Assembly: GCF_902635505.1 (NCBI RefSeq)
Contig: NC_045429.1
Location: 426,153,669 to 426,217,668 of the forward strand
Source: Sarcophilus harrisii
Lineage: Eukaryota > Chordata > Mammalia > Dasyuromorphia > Dasyuridae
Length of the DNA stretch: 64,000 bases
Reading direction: 5' to 3'
The notes under the pieces are model-generated. The model worked only from the letters and a program-made list of their open reading frames with translations, had not been told where the DNA came from and did no database searches. Below are positions 36,395 to 46,889 of this stretch, piece after piece (positions within the stretch are counted from its first letter, which is position 1; every line of letters begins with the position of its first letter). Position numbers and translations under genes: made by a program.

Positions 36395-36622
36395 AATAGC
36401 ATGCCAGGCCTAGAAGCAGGACATGAATTTAAATGCTGTCTTAGACAGTTATGAGCTATATGCTCCTGGGAAAGTCATATAACTGATAATATATTATCAG
36501 TTTCCTCAACTGTAACATAGAGAAAATAATAGCACCTATTGTTCAGGGTTGTTATAAAGCTCAAATGATATATTTTTTAATGCTTAGCTTAGTGCTGGCA
36601 CACAATAGGCACTATATAATCA
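36395..36622 (+). repeat. MIR/CORE-SINE
   Basis: CATGAATTTAAATGCTGTC, GGGAAAGTCATATAACTG, CAGTTTCCTCAACTGTAAC, TAGCACCTATTGTTCAGGG and a TTAGTGCTGGCACACAATAGG tail: a nearly full-length MIR. Confidence 0.7.
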
Positions 36623-36779
36623 CTCTCTTACATCTTTCCCTCCCCTTTCTTTTTTCTTCTATTACAGAAGAGTGGGTTAAAGATATCTATTTTTGTCTCC
36701 CTTAGAAAGCCACATTTAGACAGATCCATGTGGACACATAACCTGAATGTTCAAAGCAGAAAATCTGAAAGGAGATAGC

Positions 36780-37330
36780 AAGAACATGTCACATGCTGGT
36801 GGTAACTGACCCCTTCACAAGGCATGCAGCAGCATACCTAATAGGAATAAGAAAGTTTCCACAGTTGCTAAAATACAGTGGGAGAAATATTTCTCAGAAT
36901 ATGAATTTCCTGCCGGGATCCATTCAGACCAAAGCAGAGACTTCAAAAGTACCCTGCTCAAAGAAATATTAGCTTTGGCAGGTTTTTAAAAGATCTAGAA
37001 CAATATCTTAGGATACTCAAGACTCACTACCAAAATGTTTCAACAATACACTGATGAACATGTTCTATATATGAAGACAAGAATAAAAATTTCTGTAGAC
37101 CCACAGTGGTTTTCCTAGTATATGCATGCAACTCCATCAAGAATAATACCATTGGCTTTACATCCTTTTTACAGATGTTTGGAGTAGGCTGGTCATTCCT
37201 ATTTTTTATGTTTTAGAATCTCTGAAAAGGGAAACACTACAGAAACCTATCACTACTACATTTCTGAGCTGAGAGAGAAGCTAAAGGAAGCTTTGCCACC
37301 CATCTTCTTTAACCCAGAAGAACAATGAAA
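36780..37330 (+). mobile_element. Ty3/gypsy-type integrase fossil
   Basis: A fossil. Over about 550 bases the plus strand keeps short recognisable pieces of a retroelement integrase catalytic core and the region after it: a VVTDPFTRHAAAY start, an HSDQ-type segment near 36,920 and a KEILALAG segment near 36,965. The pattern is of the Ty3/gypsy (Metaviridae-like) or related domesticated integrase group rather than the betaretroviral integrase at 41.6-42.2 kb. It is broken in several places. No LTR, gag or reverse transcriptase was recognised beside it. Confidence 0.55.
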
Positions 37331-37374
37331 GAGATTAACAACATGAAAACCAAGTTCATTTTAGTTGTTTAATT

Positions 37375-38140
37375 TTTAAAATTTTGAGGCAAATATATGA
37401 TCACACTACATTTTTTCTTTTTTAAATAAATTAATAAGTTAATTTATTTTTAACATGCATTGCTTTATGACTCATGTTGGGAGAGAAAAATCAGGACAAA
37501 AGGGAAAATCCATGAGAAAGAAAAAAAAAACAGAAAAAAAGTGAACATAGCATGTGTGGATTTACATTCAGTCTACTTAGTTCTTTTTATGGATGCAGAT
37601 AGCATTTTCTGTCCAAAGTCTATTGGGATTGCTTTGTATCACTGAACCACTGAGAACTAAGTCTTTCATAGTTATCACACATTTTTGTTGTTATTGTGTA
37701 CAATATATTCCTGGTTCTGCTTGTTTTGCTCAGCACAAACTACATTTTCAAGAAAGGGATAAAAATAAGGTATGAATTTTTTGATAATTTTATATAATAT
37801 TTCATGCCATTTACATGTTAAAATAATTTTAAACAGTTTTTAAAGTTTTGAGTTTCAAATTCTATCCTTCTCTCCCTTTCTTCTCTCCCCTTTCCCTGAG
37901 ACAGTAAGCAATCCAATATAGGTTATATGTGTTCAATCATGTAAAACATTTCCATATTAGTTGTTATGTTCAAGAAAGCTCAAATAAAAGAAAGTGAAAA
38001 ATAGCATACTTCAGTCTGTATTCAGGCTTATCAGTTCTTTGGAGGCAGAAAGTATATTTCATCGTGAGACTTTTAGGATTGTCTTGGATCATTGTATTGC
38101 TAAAAACTGCTAAGTCATTCACAATTTATAGAGCAGACTT
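37375..38140 (-). mobile_element. Two older L1 3' UTR fragments
   Basis: 37,375-37,775 and 37,820-38,140 each carry the L1 3' UTR pattern in reverse: AGTAAGCAATCCAATATAGG, AAACATTTCCATATTAGTTG, GGATCATTGTATTGCTAAAA and a GTTCTGCTTGTTTTGCTCAGC block. They are two adjacent fragments of different L1 subfamilies or of an internally rearranged copy. Confidence 0.6.
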
Positions 38141-38144
38141 TGTA

Positions 38145-39119
38145 TGACTGTCAGTCTTTGCCTTAGAATCTGTGAAGATGAACATCCATCAGAGTCAAAA
38201 GGTTTATTAGAGTGTTCAAATAACTTACCTACTGGCAATAAGTGATGGTAATGGATCAAGTCTGTTTGTGTCTTAACAGACATTTCACTTGAAAGAGATT
38301 TTTAATTAGGTATTTCAAGAACTAATAATATTGATAGTTATTATATGGCCTGTGCCCTCTATAAACTGAGGTTTAGGAAGATAGAACTATGATCTTTTGC
38401 AGATCTTAATCAGCCAATACCAACAACTAATATTAGGGCAGCTAATTCCACAGAAAAACATGAACTAGTTGGCCAATAACCAGACTGACTTAATTAACAA
38501 TATCCTGTGTGAAACTAGGGCAACACTTAAATCTTATATACATGTATGTTTACTGATAGACAGATTGTCACATGCTCTTGACATTTTTTTCTTGTATTTT
38601 TATATTTATTTGCTTTGTGTTTTCATTATGCATGTACAGAGTTTCTTAATTACATGTTGTTATTATCTAGAGGTCTTTAATCAGGCTATTTTGCATAGCC
38701 TGTGGATGATATTTCCTGATGGATATAATAGTCATTTTGCCTAGGATTGACCCAATTGCCTGTCATGGGTGGCCAATATTGCCAAAGAACCTGACAATAG
38801 CATTTCTTTCTATTTTGGAAAAACAGCAAGTACTCCTGGAATCAGAACTGGAATATGATATTTGTTTTCCCACTAGAGCAGGAATTTAAATATTCTAGAG
38901 AGGGAAGAATGTTAATTAATTACCAAATTTGTGCCACCTATACTTTTCCCAAGACTCATTAGTACTCTTGTACATTGGGAAATGTATTCAAAAATATAAT
39001 GCAGAATATTCTTAAATTACTAAGGAGTATGTACAGGATTTTGGATTATGGACTTTGTCAAGTATTCTTTGTCTAAGGATAGATCTTAAAACTGGATTGG
39101 GGAAAAATGTGTAAGTGTG
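38145..39119. other. Intergenic, no gene recognised
   Basis: AT-rich. An open frame of 91 codons (38,469-38,744, +) has two hydrophobic stretches but no recognisable family. It may be residual retroelement sequence. Confidence 0.35.
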
Positions 39120-40100
39120 GGCCTCTATTATTTTTTATTATAGCTTTTTATGTACAAAACATATGCATGGGTAATTTTTTCAACATTGACCCTTGCAAAA
39201 CCTTCTGTTCCAAATTTTCCCACTCCCTCCCCTAGATGCCAGGTAATCCAATACATGTTAAATATGTTAAAATATATGTTAAATCCAATATATGTATACA
39301 TATTTATACAGTTAGTTATCTTGCTGCACAAGAAAAATAGGATCTAGAATGAAAAAAAAAACCTGAGAAGGAAAACAAAAATGCAAACCAACAACAGAAA
39401 GAGTGAAAATGCTATGTTATGGTCCACACTCAGTTCCCATAGTCTTCTCTCTAGGTGTAGATAGATTCTTCATTACTGAACAATTGGAACTGGTTTGAAT
39501 CAACTCACTGTTGAAGAGAGCCACATCCATCAGAATTGATCATTGTATAATGTTGTTGTTGCCGTGTACAATGATCTCCTGGTTCTGCTCATTTCACTCA
39601 GCAAAAGTTCATGTAAGTCTCTCCCGGCCTCTCTGAAATCATCCTGTTGGTCATTTCTTACAGAATCATAATATTTCATAACATTTATATACCACAATTT
39701 ATTCAGCCATTCTCCAATTGATGGGCATCCATTTAGTTTCCAGTTTCTAGCCACCACAAACAGAGCTGCCACAAACATTTTTGCATATGTAGGTCCCTTT
39801 CCCTCCTTTAAGATATCTTTGGGATATAATCCCAGTAGAAACATTGCTGGGTCAAAGGGTATGCACAGTTTGATAACTTTTTGAGCATAGTTTCAAATTG
39901 CTCTCCAGAATGGTTGGATTCATTCACAGTTCCACCAACAATGCATCAATGTCCCAGTTTCCCTACATCCCCTCCAACATTCATCAATATCTTTTCCTGT
40001 CATCTTAGCCAATCTGAGAGGTGTGTAATGGTATCTCAGAGTTGTCTTAATTTGCATTTCTCTGATCAATAGTGATTTGGAGCACCTTTTCATATGACTA

Positions 40101-43100
40101 TGTTGGAATCTTTACAAACTGTTAAGCCATGTTTTGGAAAAAGAACACCCACATATGTGTTCTTAGTATGACCTTAAGAAAGGTAAATGAACAGATGGAA
40201 ACTATGGGAACTCTTCAGCCTGGACTTCAATCTCCTACTCAGTTGCCTAGAGAACGGCCTCTTTGAGTTATAGACATCAAGGATTGTTTCTATTCTATCC
40301 CTCTAGATAAGGAGGATATGAAAAGATTTGCCTTTTCAGTGCCCAGTGTTAATTTAGCTGAGCCTTATAAAAGATATGAATGGACAGTTTTGCCACAGGG
40401 AATGAAAAATAGCCCTACTTTGTGCCAAATGTATGTTGCTGCTGCTCTTACTGCAGTGAGAAAAGCATTTCCAAAGGTAATATTATTGCATTATATGGAT
40501 GATATTTTGGGGTGTGCACCTGAGGAACAAATGTTAGAAGCATGTCTACAAAAGACCATAGAAACACTAAGAAACTACAAACTTCATATCGCTACAGAAA
40601 AAATTCAAAGGCATGCTCCTTTTCAATATCTAGGATATGAAATATACCCTAAGGCACTTACAGTACAAAAACTGTCTTTAAGAACAGAGAAGTTAAATAC
40701 TTTGAATGATTTCCAAAAATTAATAGGAGATATCCAATGGATGCGCCCAGTGCTAGGCTTGGCTACCAATCAATTGCAACCCCTTTATGACATTTTAAGG
40801 GGCGACACTACTTTAAATTCACCACGCCAGCTTACAAAAGAAGCTTGAGAGGTTTTGAGAGCAGTTGAACTGGCTTTATCCAATGTGGTTGAAAGAGTCA
40901 CTCAAAAACCCTTGGAAATATCAGTTTTTGCTACGAAAGAGGCACCCACAGCAGTCCTTCATCAAGGAGACAGTGTGATAGAGTGGGTGAACCTCCTGGC
41001 ACAACCAGAACAAAGCCTTACTCCTTACCCAGTGCTTGTGACTAGAATTTTATTAAAGGCCATTAAGAGAGCAATACAATTATCTGGGACAAGACCTGAT
41101 AGGATACACCTTTTATACTAACACACAAATATATGCTGCGAGACCATTCCAGAGTGGTAAATTTTATTGACCACAGCTCCAAATTTTGCACATGGGTCTC
41201 CATTAAAGATGACCAGACTATTACATAATTGGCAATGAATTTTTGAGGAGAAGGTTTCTAAGGTTCCTCTTAAAGGACCCACCATCTTTACAGACGCATC
41301 TAAACAAAATATTTGTGCTGTATACTCTTATGATTTAACAATAAAAAAAAGTAGTCAGAACTCCTTTTCAGTCCACCCAGCAGAACAAATTATATGCAAT
41401 CATGTTAGCTCTCACTTATTACCCAGGCGATATGAATATAATATCTGATTCAGCCTATTCAGTAGGTGTGGTACAAAGAATTGCCACAGCTCAAATAAAA
41501 TTTGCATCTTCTAATATATATCAGCTCTTCAAGGAACTTCAAGAGCAAGTGAGAAAGCATCCAGGTCCACTCACATAGTGGACTTCCAGGTCCTATTTTC
41601 GATGGAAATTCAAAGGCAGATAGCCTTTTAACTATGTTAGCTAGTACTCCTTTGTTTCAGGAGGCCCAGGAATCCCATTCTAAATACCATCAGGCTGCTC
41701 AAGCTTTACGTTTACAATTTGGGATGACAAAAGAGGAAGCTAGGAGCATAGTAAAAGCCTGTAAGGCTTGCCTTCCTTTCCACCCTCCTACGCTCCCTCC
41801 AGGGAAGAATCCTCATGGTTTGAGACCCAATGAAATCTGGCAAATGCATGTGACCCATTATAAATCTTTTGGTCATCTGTCTTTTATCCACGTTGGGGTA
41901 GACACCTTTTCAGGATTCACTTATGGAATACCAGCAGCAAAAGAGACAGCCCGAGTGGTCACTGAATTCCTCATACAAGCATTCGCAATTATGGATGTGC
42001 CACAAGAAATAAAAACAAATAATGGACCTGTGTATACTTCCAAACATTTTGAACACTTTTGTGCACAGTATAAGATTTTACATACCATTGGCATACCCTT
42101 TAATCCTCAAGGTCAAGCAGTCATAGAAAGAAGAAACAGAGACATTAAGACACTCCTCCAAAAACAAAAGAAAGGAGGAGCCACGAGTAACCCTAGAGAA
42201 CTTCTAAATTTAATTCTCTATACCATTAATTTTTAAATTTTTGATAAAGGTGCACTGGCTCCAGCAGACAGGTTTTATAACCCACCAGAAGAGCAGTGTC
42301 CAGTGCGAGCAGCTTCACTATTTTTAGATAATCGCCAGGTGAGGTGGAGAGATCCAGAAAGTGGTGAATGGAAGGGACCAGATAGGTTAACTGCTTGGGG
42401 AAGAGGGTTTGCTTGTATCTTCACAGGAGGAGAAGGAATCAGATGGGTGCCAACGAGCTGTATTCGCCTTATCCATCAGAGAGGAACAGAAAAAGAGAAA
42501 GACCTCAAAACAAAGGAAAAGATTTAAGAAACATCTGACACTGAAGGAGCATTGGCTGACAATGAGACTTTTAAAATAACTTTTAAAACTTCAGGAATCA
42601 TTGGATTTCTAACACAAGAAGAGACTTTCAAGTTCTTCAAAACAAAGGAGAAGATTCAAGAAACATCTGACATTAAAAGAGCATGGCTGATGAGACAGTT
42701 AAAATAGCTTTAAAATCTTCACGAATCATTGGATTTTCTAACACAAGATGAGACTCTTTCAGTTCTTGAAAACCAGCAAGAATCATTGGAATTCCTTGAG
42801 ATGAAAAATTGTTGATGAGACTACTGCAGTACTCCAGAGCTTACAGGAATTATTGGATTCTTAGCACATTAACTAATGGACAATGGATTTTTTTGGACTA
42901 TTTTTAGGACTTATGGAGATGTATAATTCTGTATGTTGATTCATGTTATGAAAAATTGTTTACTTCAAACTTACAGGAATTATTGAATTCCTGGCACATG
43001 AACTAATGGACAATGTGTAAATGTGTAAATTCTCATGTTAATTCATGTTGTTACATTACTACTAGTCTGTGTTATAATGCTATGTGCTTATGTAACTATG

Positions 43101-43941
43101 TGTAATGCCTCCCATATTGGTGGATTTATGTACACCTTGTTTCATACCTGTTTCAAGTGAGCCCCTCTAGAAACCCGCTAATTTGATTTGATTTTCTATT
43201 TCCTTTGGTGTTTTCATCTCCCTTCATGAGAAGTCAGGGAGGTCATGACCATCTATGTTCTAAATCAAAAGAAAAGGGGAGATGTTGGAATCTTTACAAA
43301 CTGTTAAGCCATTGGAGTTGATAGAGACAATAATTATCTAATTTGGCATGGTTCAATATGATTGATTTGATCTTAGGAGGAGATATTTTGGGCCAGAACT
43401 TGAAACAAGGTACTAAGTACAACTGATAGAACCGATGCTTGTGTTCACACCTTTAGAGAGCTCATAAGTATCTCAGTACTCAGTGGAGTTCACACGTTTG
43501 GGAGATTTCAGGGCTTAGTATAGCTTAGTATAAGATATCTGAATTCACACCTCCCTTAGGGCCAGAGAGCACTCTGGGAGATAACCCAGAATCCCTCTCT
43601 CTCTTGAAGGAGGAGTTAACCTTTGGGAGATCATATATATATACAGGAAGCTCTTAGAGCTTGAGGGAGTTTTTCTTGGGAACATTCCCAGGAGTCAGAG
43701 AGGAGCACTCTGGAAGAAAGCCTACAAGCCTTATCTTTGAGGCAAGAGAGATTCATCAGATCTTCTACCTTGGTGCTGTCTGGAGTTAGAAGGACAAATC
43801 TTTGGATTTGGAGACATTTGGGCGGAGCTCTTAGAACCAAGCAGAGAGAGAGGCCTCTGGGCTAACGGGGCTATATTGAAGGACACAATAAAAGATGTGA
43901 ATTTTTATCACCTGGCTGTGTTTTGGAATAAGAACATCACA
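40101..43941 (+). mobile_element. Broken class II (betaretrovirus-like) ERV
   Basis: A fossil inserted in an older L1, with a 6-base target duplication TGACTA (40,095-40,100 and 43,942-43,947). Parts: a short left-LTR remnant (from 40,101); the later part of pol, with reverse transcriptase (YMDD box, about 40,318-40,845), connection/RNase H-like region (about 40,855-41,600) and integrase (about 41,634-42,530, with a HHCC-type remnant, a DTFSG segment and the C-terminal AWGRGFACIF block); a non-coding interval; a polypurine tract AAAAGAAAAGGGGAGA just before 43,283; and a complete 3' LTR. Gag, protease and env were not recognised. Residue patterns (LPQGM-NSPT, GDIQWMRP) are of the ERV-K/betaretrovirus pol class. 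It is broken in several places and cannot be functional. Confidence 0.9.
43283..43941 (+). mobile_element. 3' LTR of the class II ERV
   Basis: A fossil. 659 bases from TGTTGGAATCTTTACAAACT to ...AAGAACATCACA, with TG/CA ends, a polypurine tract before it and TGACTA after it. AATAAAAGATG near 43,888 is a likely poly(A) signal in the R region. Nearly the same length as the solo LTR at 21,591. Confidence 0.88.
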
Positions 43942-44164
43942 TGACTAGAAATAGTTTCAATTTCTTTGTCTAAGAATTGTCTGTTCATATCCTTTGACCA
44001 TTTATCAATTGGAGAATGGCTTGATTTCTTATACATTTGTGTCAATTCTCTATATATTTTGGAAATGAGGCCTCTATTGATTATTTAGCCCACTTAAAAG
44101 TGATTACTTTTGGCAATTATTTTTTTACATTTGTTAGTTACACTTATCAATTTGATGAAGTCAT

Positions 44165-44530
44165 TCAGTTAATAAGCATTTATTAAGCACCTACCATATG
44201 TCAGATACTGTGCTAAACACAGGAGAAACAAAAAGAGGCAAAAGACAGTCCATGTCCTCAAAGACCTTACAATCTCAAGGGAAAAACAATAAGCACACAA
44301 ATATCTACAGAACTAAGTATGAATAAGACCTGCGTACTTTCTTGGATCAATCCAAATTATTGTGAGAGAGACTTGATCATGCCTATATAAACAGAATTTA
44401 TATAATTTATATAAACAGAAGACACTATCCCAGAAGTGGATAGAAATTCTGAAAATGTGGTTTCCAGAAGGAGTTACATAGCATTCCAACATAGACCTAA
44501 AGAGTAAAAAGGTCAGACTGAGCTATGGTA
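44165..44530 (-). repeat. L2-like LINE, reverse orientation
   Basis: ATAAGCATTTATTAAGCACC, GATACTGTGCTAAACACAGG, AAAGACAGTCCATGTCCTC and, further on, ACATAGACCTAAAGAGTAAAA follow the usual order. Confidence 0.65.
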
Positions 44531-44534
44531 GAGG

Positions 44535-45159
44535 AGAAACATCATTTTCTCTATCAGGTATCACAGAGCAAGAGACCTGGGCTACCAAAGGTCAGCTTTT
44601 TTTCCCCAACTCCTTTCCTGTGCCTCTCTACTCACTGACTCTATAATTTGCCCTTTTATATACAGTAAGCCGATTTTTTGCCTCAACAACCTGCGCTTTT
44701 GTTGCCCACGTATTTACAGTAAGCTGATTTTTACTTCAACTACAAATAAACCAAGGGTTAACTGGAGATAGATAAAAATATAAAGTCAGGCAGAGAGCCC
44801 AACCTCTACCTAAATGTTAGGAATTTTCTTAACTGGAGGCCCAGAGCAACTGTGCCTGAACTCATAACTTTAAAAAGGGGGAGGTGCGGGCTGAAACTAT
44901 TTCTATTTTTTTCCTTAAATGTTTTTTTTTTTTTTTTCCAGATCCAATGACTGTTTCTTAATGGGAAAAGGAAGACCCAAGTTTTATCTTAATTCCCTTC
45001 CCATCAAAAATCAGTTCCATAATGAACACGCAAACCTCCCGATCCCAGCCAGATAGCAAAAAGGGGCCTCAGACACAGCGTACATAGGAGAAGGCGCACT
45101 AGACAACACAGAGCACGCTGCCTGCCTCTCCCAGGGCGCGGAACAATCAAACGCAGCCG
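44535..45159. other. Sequence upstream of the SETDB1 CpG island
   Basis: No gene. Two near-copies of a short unit, TATACAGTAAGCCGATTTTT at about 44,660 and TTTACAGTAAGCTGATTTTT at about 44,712, stand about 50 bases apart. A T run lies near 44,923. Confidence 0.4.
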
Positions 45160-45289
45160 GGGCAGACGAGCGTGATTTACACCTTTCGCTTCCCTCCCTG
45201 CCCCAAAGTGGCCACGGACAGAACGAGCGACCGGAAGTCATCTACTTATTCAGAGCCCGGGCGGCGCCCGGCCCCGGCCCAAGTGCTGG

Positions 45290-45425
45290 GAAACAAAAAG
45301 AAGCGAGCAGTCCTGCCTTCCGGGAGCTTGCGGTCTAACGGGGGGAAACGTGTAACCAAATAAATACGAAGGAAGCTAAGCAGGAAATAGTCAATAAGGG
45401 AAGGCCCTGCTGCAGAGAGTTCTAC
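45290..45425 (-). repeat. L2-like fragment inside the SETDB1 CpG island
   Basis: AAGTGCTGGGAAACAAAAAGAAG, CAGTCCTGCCTTCCGGGAGC, TTGCGGTCTAACGGGGG and AATAGTCAATAAGGGAAGGC are CpG-enriched forms of the same repeat as at 31,385 and 44,165. Confidence 0.6.
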
Positions 45426-45520
45426 ACCGGCACCGCTCTGGGCTCTGTCTGGCTATGGGCAGAGGACCGGGGGAGGGGAGGAGGGAGAAAGGGAGAGGGG
45501 GAGGGGGGGGTCCGCGGCCT

Positions 45521-45661
45521 AATTGTGCCACCCGGCTCTGCCATTTTCCGCCTGACTGATCCTGAGCAAATTCCTCAGTCTCTCTGGCCTCGGTTTCTTC
45601 CTCGGTCGAAAGACGAGGGGGTTTCCGCGATCTCTGCACCCTTCCGGGACGCTATAAATCC
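45521..45661 (+). repeat. MIR-related SINE inside the SETDB1 promoter
   Basis: CACCCGGCTCTGCCATTTTCC, TGAGCAAATTCCTCAGTCTC, CTCGGTTTCTTCCTCGGTCG and a CTCTGCACCCTTCCGGGACGC end match the MIR-type SINE block by block, with several TG to CG changes. Its last bases read TATAAAT (45,653-45,659) about 120 bases before the likely exon 1. Confidence 0.7.
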
Positions 45662-45779
45662 AGTAGGGCGCTCCGGGAGACGGCGTCCCCTTTAAGCCAG
45701 GTCCCGCCCCTCAGCTTGGCCCTTCTCTTCCAAAAGTTCTGCCACGCCCGCCCCTCAGAAAGCACGTGGGGCGGCCGCC

Positions 45780-46019
45780 TCCGCCACCGAAAAAAGCGGC
45801 CGAATCCCAGGCAGACGCTACGCCGGCGGGGTTTGAGCCGCGCCGGCCACCATCTCCGGGACCGGAAAAGCCTGCGGGACGTGCATCCGGCGTCCGTCCT
45901 GCTTTACGTTCCCCCCTCACCACCACTCCTCCTCCCCGACCCCCCGCTCCAGCCTGCTTTTCTCTTATCCCCTCAGCTTGGGCTTCCCTCGCAGTCCCTG
46001 CCGCCGCTAGCCCCGAGGC
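45780..46019 (+). other. SETDB1: SETDB1 non-coding exon 1 (probable)
   Basis: CpG-island sequence without a used ORF that ends at a perfect donor, GAGGC|GTGAGT (GT at 46,020-46,021). A second donor-like site, GAAGAG|GTAACT, lies at about 46,121. The start is estimated from promoter motifs only. The next exon begins about 3.3 kb downstream at 49,321, where the acceptor precedes the start codon by 10 bases, so a separate 5' UTR exon must exist. Confidence 0.5.
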
Positions 46020-46889
46020 GTGAGTCTCGGGGGCGGGGAAGAACTAAGGGGCGGTTGTCCGGCGAGCGTGGGACGCTGGGGACCGGGGGAGGAATGGGGA
46101 GTGGAGCAGTTGGAGCCTGAAGAGGTAACTTAAGCAGGGACCGGGCCCGGGGGGCTGCACTCGCGCCGGGCGCGCCGGGCCCCTGGGCCGGGGGCAGCGG
46201 GGGGGCGCGCGCGGCGAGCAGGCTGCGGGGCGGCCGAGCCCTGAGCCGCTCGGCGGAGAGAGGGAGTTGACAAGGCCCTGGGGCCCTGGGAGGAAAAGGG
46301 GGACCTGTGGGGGGCAGGGGGGGGCGGAGAACCGGGCGGACCACGTGACTGCCTTTGCCCAAACTATTTTAATTGTAAACTTGGTCCGGAGCTCTTGGTG
46401 GTCTCTCCCTTTAGCACCTGGATGTGGCCCATCCCCAGCCCATGTGCGGGGCCGGGCTGGTTCCCGCCACCTTTCCGCACCTTTCTCTTCTGTTGTAGTC
46501 GTTGCTTTTTTCCTGGGAGCGCAAGCCCTTTAGTCCAGGAGAGACCGCTCGTTGTGCTTGGGGAGAGGGATTGCGATACAAGCAAAAGCCAGGTTCTGAT
46601 AAGTGCTTTTAGATCACGGGTCTAATTATCAAAGAAAGATGTTGGAGAAAGTGATGCCCGTCCTAACAAAAGCGAAAGCTTTTCTTAAAAATTATCTTAC
46701 ACACTACGAGGCGTTTACTGTTACGGAAACTGTTGGTTCAGTGTCACTATGGATAGAAGCATCAGATGATTGTAAGTTGTGCTTTTGCATATGTATTAAA
46801 GTTTTAAAATACGAAAAACACATAAAATCCCAACTTCCACCTGTTGAGACAGATAACCTGATTATAGCACACTTGCTTTTATTTTTTTC

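Larger units (their letters stand above)
39130..44068 (-). mobile_element. Older L1, 5'-truncated, split by an ERV
   Basis: The L1 3' UTR and the end of ORF2 run leftward from 40,100 to 39,130, and resume on the right side of the ERV (43,942-44,068: CTAGAAATAGTTTCAATTTC, GTCTGTTCATATCCTTTGACC). Flanking repeats GGCCTCTATT at 39,120-39,129 and 44,069-44,078 are a probable target duplication. A 104-codon piece of ORF2 (39,844-39,530) stays open (FLLGLYPKDI, NKLWYINVMKYY). It is more diverged than the 28/34-kb copies. Confidence 0.8.
45160..46340 (+). promoter_or_regulatory. SETDB1: SETDB1 CpG-island promoter
   Basis: GC- and CpG-rich over more than 1 kb, directly upstream of SETDB1 in the right orientation. 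Visible sites include an ETS-type CCGGAAGT (about 45,231), GC boxes (GTCCCGCCCCTC near 45,702; CCCGCCCCTC near 45,746), a CACGTG E-box (45,763-45,768) and an ACCGGAAAAG word near 45,860. Two old repeats lie in its left part (45,290-45,425 and 45,521-45,661). It fits the broad expression of SETDB1. Confidence 0.75.

Noticed and set aside
38469-38744. 91-codon plus-strand ORF with hydrophobic stretches
   Set aside because: No signal peptide, family or conservation evidence; AT-rich DNA gives such frames by chance.
45716-46362. Pro/Arg-rich ORFs on both strands of the SETDB1 CpG island
   Set aside because: Long frames are expected in GC-rich islands. None continues into the SETDB1 frame, and the known start codon is in the next exon.
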